Positions 5,088-10,765 of a stretch of DNA of 10,765 bases are shown piece by piece (positions within the stretch are counted from its first letter, which is position 1; every line of letters begins with the position of its first letter). The notes under the pieces are model-generated. The model made no database searches and was not told where the DNA came from. It saw only the letters and a list, made by a program, of their open reading frames with translations. The position numbers and the translations under genes were made by a program. This DNA is from Streptosporangiaceae bacterium (GTDB lineage: Bacteria; Actinomycetota; Actinomycetes; Streptosporangiales; Streptosporangiaceae), in assembly GCA_025934635.1 (NCBI GenBank), contig JAICWX010000287.1, positions 1-10,765 of the forward strand, given 5' to 3'.

Positions 5088-6359
5088 GTGACCGGGCGCC
5101 TGGTGCGGTGGTGGCGGCAGTGGGTGGCGGGCGGTCCCGGTGCCGCCCGCCCCCCGGGCTGGATCCAGGTCCGCTACCGGAGCGTGGCGGCGTCGGTCAG
5201 CCGCCACGCCACGGCCGCCGATGCGGCGCTGGCGGTCGTGCTGGCCGCCTGCGCGACGCCCCAGCTCGTGTGGTGGGCCAGGCACGGCCCCGGCGGTCCC
5301 GGGCAGGTCGGCGAGATGGTGCTGCTCAGCGCGCTGCTGGTCGTCCCGCTGAGCTGGCGGCGGCGCTTCCCGCTGTCGGCGTTCGCGTTCGCCGCCGTGG
5401 TGGCGCTGGCCCAGTGGATCCTCGACGTCAGGCTCGCGGCCGACCTGACCCTGCTGGTCTATCTCTACACCGTGGCCCGGTGGTACCCGGTGCGGGTGGG
5501 GGTGCTGGCCGCCGTCGTGGTCGAGGCGGGCGCGGTGATGGCGGCCCTGCGCTGGGACGTGACCCAGTCCTGGCTGGAGTTGCTGGTCTACCTGTCCGGC
5601 CTGGCGGCGGCCAGCCTCCTGCTGGGCGTCAGCGTGCGGCACTGGCGGAACTCGCTCAGCACCCTGACCGAACGGGCCGAGCAGCTCGAACGGGAACGGG
5701 ACCAGCAGGCCAGGATCGCGGTCGCCGCCGAGCGCACCCGCATCGCCCGGGAAATGCACGATGTCGTCGCGCACAGCCTGTCGGTCATGGTGACCCTGTC
5801 CGAGGGGGCCGCCCTCAAGCAGGCCGCCGAACCAGAACGAGCCAGCCGGGCGATGCGGCAGGTGTCGGCCACCGGTCACCAGGCCCTGGGCGAGATGCGC
5901 CGCCTGCTCGGCGTGCTGCGGACCGAGGATGCTCCCGAACCCCTGGCGCCCCAGCCCGGCCTGGCCCAGCTCGACGGGCTGCTCGACCAGGTCCGGGCCA
6001 CCGGCCTGGCCGCCGAGCTGAGTATGACGGGGACGACCGCGGCCATGCCGCCGGGAGCGGAGCTGACGGTGTACCGGATCGTGCAGGAGGCCCTGACCAA
6101 CACGCTCAAGCACGCGGCGGCCCCCACCCGGGTCAGCGTCACCATCGCCGGCCGGCCGGACGCGGTGACGGTGGACGTCCACGACGACGGCGCCCGTCGC
6201 GACACCCGGCCTGACCTCACGGGACACGGGCTGGCTGGCATGCGGGAACGGGCCGCGGTTTACGATGGCGCGGTGAGCGCCGGTGCCGACCCCGCCGGCG
6301 GCTGGCGCGTCCGCGCCCGGCTGCCCCTGGCCGCCGCCGTGAACGGCCGGGCCCGGTGA
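5088..6359 (+). CDS. Sensor histidine kinase, HisKA_3 (DesK/NarX-like)
   Basis: This 423-residue kinase passes phosphate from its conserved histidine to the next gene's regulator. The N-terminal half carries about five to six hydrophobic segments between residues 46 and 182, with very short loops and no extracellular domain, so sensing is likely within the membrane or through the transporter. A coiled coil (about 188-215) leads to the HisKA_3 motif EMHDVVAHSLSVMVT with phospho-acceptor His224. The HATPase_c domain has the N-box EALTNTLKHA (334-343), DDG (366-368) and GHGLAGMRERA (379-389). The GTG start lies 5 bases after the permease stop, without a clear own ribosome site, suggesting coupled translation. 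An upstream in-frame ATG at 4998 would overlap the permease by 85 bases and is less likely. The gene end overlaps the regulator start by 4 bases. Confidence 0.93.
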   Translation: MTGRLVRWWRQWVAGGPGAARPPGWIQVRYRSVAASVSRHATAADAALAVVLAACATPQLVWWARHGPGGPGQVGEMVLLSALLVVPLSWRRRFPLSAFAFAAVVALAQWILDVRLAADLTLLVYLYTVARWYPVRVGVLAAVVVEAGAVMAALRWDVTQSWLELLVYLSGLAAASLLLGVSVRHWRNSLSTLTERAEQLERERDQQARIAVAAERTRIAREMHDVVAHSLSVMVTLSEGAALKQAAEPERASRAMRQVSATGHQALGEMRRLLGVLRTEDAPEPLAPQPGLAQLDGLLDQVRATGLAAELSMTGTTAAMPPGAELTVYRIVQEALTNTLKHAAAPTRVSVTIAGRPDAVTVDVHDDGARRDTRPDLTGHGLAGMRERAAVYDGAVSAGADPAGGWRVRARLPLAAAVNGRAR

Positions 6360-7024
6360 GCATCCGCGTCCTGCTGGCCGATGACCAGCCCCTGATGCGG
6401 GCTGGCTTCCGGATGATCCTGGAAGAGGCCGACGACATCGACATCGTGGGCGAAGCCCCGGACGGGGCCGAGGCGGTCCGCCTGGCCGGGGAACTGAACC
6501 CCGACGTGATCTTGATGGACGTCCGGATGCCCGGCGTCGACGGCATCGAGGCCACCCGCCGGATCGTGGCCGCCGGCGGCCCGGCCCGGGTCCTCATCCT
6601 GACCACGTTCGACCTGGACGAGTACGCCTTCGCCGCGCTGCGCGCCGGCGCCAGCGGGTTCGTGGTGAAGGACGTCCCCCTCGACGAGCTGGCCCGGGCC
6701 ATCCGCTCGGTGGCCAGCGGCGACGCGGTGGTGTCACCGCGGATCACCCGCCGGCTCCTCGATATCTACGCGGCCAAGCTGCCGGACGTGTCCGGCGGCG
6801 CTACCTCCGGCTCGGCGCGCGACGCCCTCGGCCAGCTCACCCCGCGTGAGCAGGAGGTGCTGCTCGAGGTGGCCACCGGCCTGTCCAACACCGAGATCGC
6901 CGAGAAGCTGGTGGTGTCCGAGGCCACGGTGAAGACGCACGTGGGCAGCATCCTGGCCAAGCTCGGCCTGCGCAGCCGCGTCCAGGCCGTCATCTTCGCC
7001 TACGACACCGGCCTGGTCCGGTGA
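6356..7024 (+). CDS. NarL/FixJ-family response regulator
   Basis: This 222-residue DNA-binding regulator is the cognate partner of the preceding kinase. The receiver domain (1-120) has the acidic pair DD (9-10), phospho-acceptor Asp55 in LMDVRMPG, switch threonines LTTF (83-84) and Lys105 in VVKD. A linker (about 140-158) leads to a LuxR-type helix-turn-helix, LTPREQEVLLEVATGLSNTEIA onward (about 160-222), with the recognition part SEATVKTHVGSILAKLG. The start is GTG in the overlap GTGA with the kinase stop codon, a classic coupling arrangement. It is the last gene of the operon, followed by a strong hairpin. It most likely activates its own operon, by analogy with other exporter/two-component units; no binding site can be assigned from the sequence. 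Confidence 0.95.
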   Translation: MSIRVLLADDQPLMRAGFRMILEEADDIDIVGEAPDGAEAVRLAGELNPDVILMDVRMPGVDGIEATRRIVAAGGPARVLILTTFDLDEYAFAALRAGASGFVVKDVPLDELARAIRSVASGDAVVSPRITRRLLDIYAAKLPDVSGGATSGSARDALGQLTPREQEVLLEVATGLSNTEIAEKLVVSEATVKTHVGSILAKLGLRSRVQAVIFAYDTGLVR

Positions 7025-7031
7025 GCTGACG

Positions 7032-7069
7032 CCGCGGGCCGGCTGGGAGACGTCCCGGCCGGCCCGCGG
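7032..7069. terminator. Bidirectional GC hairpin between convergent genes
   Basis: CCGCGGGCCGGC (7032-7043) pairs perfectly with GCCGGCCCGCGG (7058-7069). Inside it, after one T·G position, GGGA pairs with TCCC around a GACG loop, making a nearly continuous 17-pair stem. It starts 8 bases after the regulator stop and ends 10 bases before the nuclease stop on the other strand, so it can serve both convergent transcripts. There is no T-tract on either side. Confidence 0.85.
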
Positions 7070-7079
7070 TGCTACTGCG

Positions 7080-9512
7080 TCAGGGCTTGAGGTCTACGAC
7101 CTGCGGGTCGTGGTCGCTCACCTGGTGGGCGAACTCGGCGTTGACGTGCACCACCTGATAGGTGAACTTGCCGATGCCCTTGCTGATCAGGATGTGGTCC
7201 AGGACCTCGGAAACGCCGTCGAAATCGTAGGTGTACTGCTGGTTGGCCGGCAGCGTGGTGATCAGGTCGGTCAGCGTCGGCTTGCCGCTGCCGTCCGACG
7301 TCCCGGTCTCCAGCACCGACAGCGCCGGGCTGAACTGGTAGTCGTTCAGGTCTCCGACCACGACCACGTCGGCCTTCTTGTCGATGGCCAGGATCTGGTT
7401 GATGAAGTTGTGCTCGGTCAGGGCCTGGCCGGCCCGCTGGACGGCCGAGCTCTGGGCCGGGAACTGGAACCGGCCGTCCTGGCTCTGGTCGCCGAGCTTG
7501 GAGTCGAAGTGGTTGGCGATGACGAACACGTCCTTGCCGTTGAACGTGAACTGCCCGACCAGGGGCTTGCGGCTGGCGTTCCACACCGCGTTGGCCGGGT
7601 CGATCCGGCCCGGCGACAGGGTCAGCGCCGGCTCGCCCTTCTTCTTGGTGACCTGGGTGGCGGTGGTGGACCGGTTGACCGTGGGCGCGCCCGCGTCGAC
7701 GAAGGTGACGACGGCCGGGTTGTACAGGAACGCGACCCGGATGTTGCCGCCCGGCTGCCCGCCGTCCTGGTCGTTGACCGGGTCGATCTCGCGCGAGTCG
7801 TAGTGCGGGCCGCCGGCCGCGACCACGGCGGCGGTCAGCTTGGCGATCGTCTGGTCGGCGGCGACCACGCCGTCGTCGGTGGCGCCGTCGTTGTCCTGCA
7901 CTTCCTCGATCGCGATGATGTCGGGCGAGGCCAGGTTGGTGACGATGCCCTGGGCCAGGGCCGCGAACTTGCTGTCCGGATTGGACGGGGCCAGGTTCTC
8001 CACGTTGTAGGTGGCGATGGACAGCTGCTTCTTGGGCGGCGCCGTCGCCACGACCGGGGCCAGGTGGTTGTCCTGCACGGTGCCGAGCGTGGTGGCGGCG
8101 ATGAGGTACCCGCCGAACTGGGAGTAGTCGATCGGGCCGACCGTCGCGCCGGTGAACACGTCACCCACGCTGACCTCGGGGTTGGACCCGTTGGCGGGGA
8201 CGACCTCCAGCCGCCCCGACGGGGTGGCGTTCTCGGCCGTCAGCAGGGTGCCGCCGCGGTAGCTGACATCCTGGCCGGGCTTGGTGGTGATGTACTGCTC
8301 GCCGAAGGAGTCCGAGGGACCGACGACCCGGGCGTTGTCGACCTCGACCCGCATGCCCTCGATCGACTCGTAAAAGTCCAGGGCCGAGCGGGCCGGCTGG
8401 ATCGGGGTCGATTCGATGTTGCCGCCGCCCAGGTCCGGGGCGTAGACGCCGGGCACGGTGTCCGGGCCGAGGACGATCGGGGCCGGCAGCGGGTTGCCGC
8501 TGGAGAGCACGCTCGCGCTGGTCTGGCCGATCTCGGTGATCGACAGGTTCGAGGTGGTGGCCACCGTGTCCCCGCTGGCCAGCGGGTAGAAGTCCTGGAC
8601 CTTGCCCGACACCAGGACCGAGTCGCCGGGCTTCACCGTCGGCGCGCTGCCGGTGAAGACGAAGATGCCCTCGCTGGTCGCCGGGTTGCTGTCCGGGCTG
8701 GGGTCCTGGATCCAGTAGCCCTTGCTCGAGCCGGTCGCCCGCACCCCCGTCACGATCCCGGGGACGTTGGTGACCGTATTGCCGTTCTGCGCCGACAGGA
8801 AGCCGGTGCCCTGGATGTCGTGGATGGCCAGCGGCCCCGGCGTGCCGCCGCCTCCGGTCCCGCCCCCGCCGGCCGTCGGCGCGCCCGGGGTCGGGCTGGC
8901 GGCCGTGAAGTCGGTCCCGTTCTGGTCGGTGTCGGTCGTCGTGATGCGCTGGGCCGAGGTCGTGTTGCTCAGCCCCGGTGCGTCCGCGCTGCCCTCGTGG
9001 ATGACCGCGGTGCCGTAGCCGACCAGGTCGACGACGTCGGAGTCAGCCGCGCAGTCGGCGGCCGTCTTGCAGGTCAGCGCGGTCGAGTTGTCGACCAGGG
9101 CGACCGTGCCGGCCGTGCCGGACATGTTGATCGAGCCGGTCGCCTGCGTCGGCGGCAGGGCCGTGGTCCCGCCCATGCCGGCCGCCTCGCCGATCAGGTA
9201 CAGGCCGCCGCCAGAAAGCGAGCCGGTCAGCGGGGTGACCTGCCAGGTGGTCGTGGCGCCGGGGCTGGCCGAGATGTACTGCACCGACCAGCCGTCCAGG
9301 GTGGCCGCGCTGCTGCCCGCGTTGGCCAGCTCGATGAAGTCGTTGGTCAAGGTGGCGCCGCTGTTACCGCCGCCGCCGTAGACCTCGTTGATGACCGCCC
9401 CGGACGAGGCCGCCTGGGCGGGTGTCGTCAGGGCGGCGCCGCTGACGCCGGCTAGGGCGATCAGCGTGGCCGCGGTTATCGCGCTCGTGACGCGGGGCCG
9501 GAACTTGCGCAC
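7080..9512 (-). CDS. Exported lamin-tail plus endonuclease/exonuclease/phosphatase protein (ExeM/NucH-like nuclease)
   Basis: This 810-residue protein is probably a secreted DNase or phosphodiesterase. A signal peptide (RKFRPRVTSAITAAT, core to AALTTPAQA|A near 34) is followed by a lamin-tail domain (about 38-205; INEVYGGGGNSG, FIELANAGSSAATLDGWSV, a CKTAADC cysteine pair). A glycine-rich linker comes next (about 212-224), then an OB-fold-like region (NVPGIVTGVRATGSSKGYWIQDP, about 235-300). The C-terminal EEP domain (about 495-810) has TYNVEN (Asn503), IEEVQD (Glu537), NHFD (His668), GDLND (Asp721, Asn723), LDHI (Asp772) and SDHD (His801), so all the expected catalytic residues appear intact. 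Similar multidomain nucleases scavenge extracellular DNA. The GTG start at 9512 has GAGGAG 7 bases upstream; an ATG at 9533 (7 residues longer) has only a weak site. No C-terminal anchor is seen. Confidence 0.9.
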   Translation of the reverse strand: MRKFRPRVTSAITAATLIALAGVSGAALTTPAQAASSGAVINEVYGGGGNSGATLTNDFIELANAGSSAATLDGWSVQYISASPGATTTWQVTPLTGSLSGGGLYLIGEAAGMGGTTALPPTQATGSINMSGTAGTVALVDNSTALTCKTAADCAADSDVVDLVGYGTAVIHEGSADAPGLSNTTSAQRITTTDTDQNGTDFTAASPTPGAPTAGGGGTGGGGTPGPLAIHDIQGTGFLSAQNGNTVTNVPGIVTGVRATGSSKGYWIQDPSPDSNPATSEGIFVFTGSAPTVKPGDSVLVSGKVQDFYPLASGDTVATTSNLSITEIGQTSASVLSSGNPLPAPIVLGPDTVPGVYAPDLGGGNIESTPIQPARSALDFYESIEGMRVEVDNARVVGPSDSFGEQYITTKPGQDVSYRGGTLLTAENATPSGRLEVVPANGSNPEVSVGDVFTGATVGPIDYSQFGGYLIAATTLGTVQDNHLAPVVATAPPKKQLSIATYNVENLAPSNPDSKFAALAQGIVTNLASPDIIAIEEVQDNDGATDDGVVAADQTIAKLTAAVVAAGGPHYDSREIDPVNDQDGGQPGGNIRVAFLYNPAVVTFVDAGAPTVNRSTTATQVTKKKGEPALTLSPGRIDPANAVWNASRKPLVGQFTFNGKDVFVIANHFDSKLGDQSQDGRFQFPAQSSAVQRAGQALTEHNFINQILAIDKKADVVVVGDLNDYQFSPALSVLETGTSDGSGKPTLTDLITTLPANQQYTYDFDGVSEVLDHILISKGIGKFTYQVVHVNAEFAHQVSDHDPQVVDLKP

Positions 9513-9627
9513 AGCTTTGCTCCTCAAGGGCATGGGACAGCTCGGCGATGTTCAGCACAATGCCGGGTTCATGCTAACGAGCAAAATGGCAACAAGGTGA
9601 ACAAGAAGCGGCAAATCTTCATATGTT
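9513..9627 (-). promoter_or_regulatory. Leader/promoter region of the exported nuclease, with one GTTCACC word
   Basis: This 115-base gap is clearly more AT-rich than its surroundings, as expected of a promoter. The minus strand contains GTTCACCTT immediately followed by GTTGCCATT (complement of 9585-9602), about 75-90 bases before the GTG start. GTTCACC is the core unit of actinobacterial PHO boxes, but the usual repeat period is 11 bases and here it is 9, with a poor second unit. No terminator-like hairpin is evident for the upstream epoxide hydrolase, so read-through is possible. Confidence 0.35.
9520..9525 (-). promoter_or_regulatory. Ribosome binding site deciding the nuclease start
   Basis: The minus strand reads GAGGAG, then a 7-base spacer and GTG at 9512. 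It lies inside the coding stretch that the farther ATG (9533) would give. This favours GTG as the true start, which also yields a more compact signal peptide. Confidence 0.65.
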
Positions 9628-10765
9628 CTAGCCGAGGCCGCCGAAGAACTCCCGCAAGTCGGTCACCACCAGGGCCGGGTCGGTGGTGTAGGCGAAGTGG
9701 CCGCCCCGGCCGAACTCGGTGTACCGCACGATGTTGTTGGCCCGTTCGGCGAACGTCCGGATCGTCCGGAAGTCCTGCGGAAAGACCGCGACGGCGGTTG
9801 GTACTTTGTTGGGCGCGTCCCGGTAGCCCGCCCCGCTGTGGGCGTCCTCGTAGTAGTGCCGGGCGCTGGAGACCCCGGTGCGGGTGAACCAGTAGATGCT
9901 GACGTGGGTCAGGTAGTTATCGACGTCCAGGTAGTCGGCGTAGTCGCCCCAGCCCGTCCACAGTTCGGCGTTCCAGGCCAGCTGCCCGGCGGGGGAGTCG
10001 GTCAGGCCGTACCCCAGCGTCTGCGGCCGGGTCTGCTGGATCTTCTGGTAGCCCGCCTTGTCCTGGAAGTCCGCCGTCGTCCCGGACAGGCTGGCCCGGT
10101 CCGCCTCGGACAGCCGGGCCATCTCGGCCGGATCGCCGGACGGGAACGCGAAGATCTGCAGCAGGTGCACGCCGATCAGCCCGGCCGGCCCGAGGATACC
10201 GAGCTCCCGGCCGACCAGGGCGCCGGCGTCCCCGCCGGCCACGCCCCACCGCTGGTACCCCAGCCGGGACATCAGCGCGGCGAATGCCCGCGCCATCCGG
10301 GCGCTGTCCCAGCCCGGTTCGGTGGTGGGGCCGGAGAAGCCGTACCCGGGCAGGGACGGCACCACGACGTCGAACGCGCGGGCCGGGTCGCCGCCGTGCG
10401 CCCGCGGGTCGGTCAGCGGCCCGATCACGCCGGCGAACTCGAGGACCGACCCCGGCCACCCGTGCAGGAGCAGAAGTGGTACCGCGCCCTTTTCCGCCGA
10501 ACGGATGTGCAGGAAGTGGATCCTCTGCCCGTCTATGGTCGTGGTGTACTGCGGGAACTCGTTGAGGCGGGCCTCGTGCACGCGCCAGTCGTACCCACTC
10601 CGCCAGCGTTCGGCCAGCCGCTGCACGGTGCCGAGCGGCATGCCGTACTGGGTGCCGGCCCCGGCCGGCTCACCCGGCCAGCGGGTCGCGGCCAGCCGCG
10701 CGGCCAGGTCGTCGAGGTCGGCTTGCGGGACGTCGATGCGGAACGGCTCGATCTCTGCTGTCGTC
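9628..10765 (-). CDS. Epoxide hydrolase, microsomal-type with EHN domain (start at window edge)
   Basis: This alpha/beta-hydrolase opens epoxides to diols through an aspartyl-ester intermediate. The frame is open to the right edge and begins [20 protein letters not shown]. The last base of the window is the G of the preceding codon, so an ATG or GTG start probably straddles the edge, giving 379 residues, normal for the family. The N-terminal EHN domain ([26 protein letters not shown]) precedes the hydrolase core. The core has HGWPGS (from His102, oxyanion hole), GGDAGA with nucleophile Asp180, a lid segment with [13 protein letters not shown], and [10 protein letters not shown] with base His357. 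The acid residue probably lies in the [10 protein letters not shown] region, where relatives often have GE. An internal ATG at 10641 would remove much of the EHN domain and is rejected as start. It precedes the nuclease gene by 115 bases. Confidence 0.92.
   Translation of the reverse strand, partial: TTAEIEPFRIDVPQADLDDLAARLAATRWPGEPAGAGTQYGMPLGTVQRLAERWRSGYDWRVHEARLNEFPQYTTTIDGQRIHFLHIRSAEKGAVPLLLLHGWPGSVLEFAGVIGPLTDPRAHGGDPARAFDVVVPSLPGYGFSGPTTEPGWDSARMARAFAALMSRLGYQRWGVAGGDAGALVGRELGILGPAGLIGVHLLQIFAFPSGDPAEMARLSEADRASLSGTTADFQDKAGYQKIQQTRPQTLGYGLTDSPAGQLAWNAELWTGWGDYADYLDVDNYLTHVSIYWFTRTGVSSARHYYEDAHSGAGYRDAPNKVPTAVAVFPQDFRTIRTFAERANNIVRYTEFGRGGHFAYTTDPALVVTDLREFFGGLG

Noticed and set aside
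5025..6227. 400-codon open frame on the minus strand opposite the histidine kinase
   Set aside because: Shadow of the kinase: His/Gly/Gln/Pro-rich product with no domain, in the complement of clear HisKA_3 and HATPase motifs.
7110..9455. Very long open frame on the plus strand opposite the nuclease gene
   Set aside because: It is antisense to a well-supported nuclease with all catalytic motifs. Its product is Arg/Gly/Val/Asp-rich low-complexity sequence typical of a GC-rich shadow frame.
9605..9622. Terminator for the epoxide hydrolase from GAAG/CTTC pairing
   Set aside because: Only a 4-bp weak stem with an 8-base loop; not distinguishable from chance.

Overview
The window is very GC-rich. 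It has GTG starts, purine-rich ribosome binding sites and GC-rich hairpin terminators without T-tracts, all typical of a high-GC actinobacterium. Genus cannot be told from sequence alone. I see no mobile element, phage gene, CRISPR array, tRNA or rRNA, so this reads as ordinary chromosomal DNA with accessory-type genes.

Layout. The left third is on the minus strand. It holds, in transcription order from right to left, a small exported cysteine-paired Ig-like protein (2398-3279), a GC hairpin (2348-2378), a DUF1206 membrane protein (1486-2307), a diacylglycerol/lipid-kinase-family protein (567-1454) and, after a 207-base gap, the N-terminal part of an unidentified soluble protein cut by the left edge (1-359). 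The centre is a tight plus-strand operon: ABC ATPase (3575-4324), ABC-2 permease (4309-5082), DesK/NarX-type histidine kinase (5088-6359) and NarL-type response regulator (6356-7024). Their overlaps and gaps are 16, 5 and 4 bases. The right third is again minus strand: an epoxide hydrolase whose start lies at or just past the right edge (9628-10765), then a large exported lamin-tail plus endonuclease/exonuclease/phosphatase protein (7080-9512). A near-perfect bidirectional hairpin (7032-7069) separates the convergent operon and nuclease gene.

How they may work together. The central four genes form a complete sense-and-export module: the kinase senses something at or in the membrane, the regulator binds DNA, and the ABC exporter is probably the main target. 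The 295-base divergent region upstream (3280-3574) is the most interesting non-coding piece. It holds two overlapping hairpins, a 7-codon leader ORF with a well-spaced Shine-Dalgarno inside one hairpin, and a third hairpin over an alternative GGAGG/GTG start for the ATPase. This layout resembles leader-peptide translational control, but that reading is inference. The DUF1206 and lipid-kinase genes look like a two-gene membrane/lipid operon. The exported nuclease is a nutrient-scavenging candidate, with one GTTCACC PHO-box-like word upstream.

Nothing here is a clearly new multi-gene system. The leader region of the ABC/two-component operon, the cysteine-paired secreted protein and the truncated left-edge protein most merit a second look.
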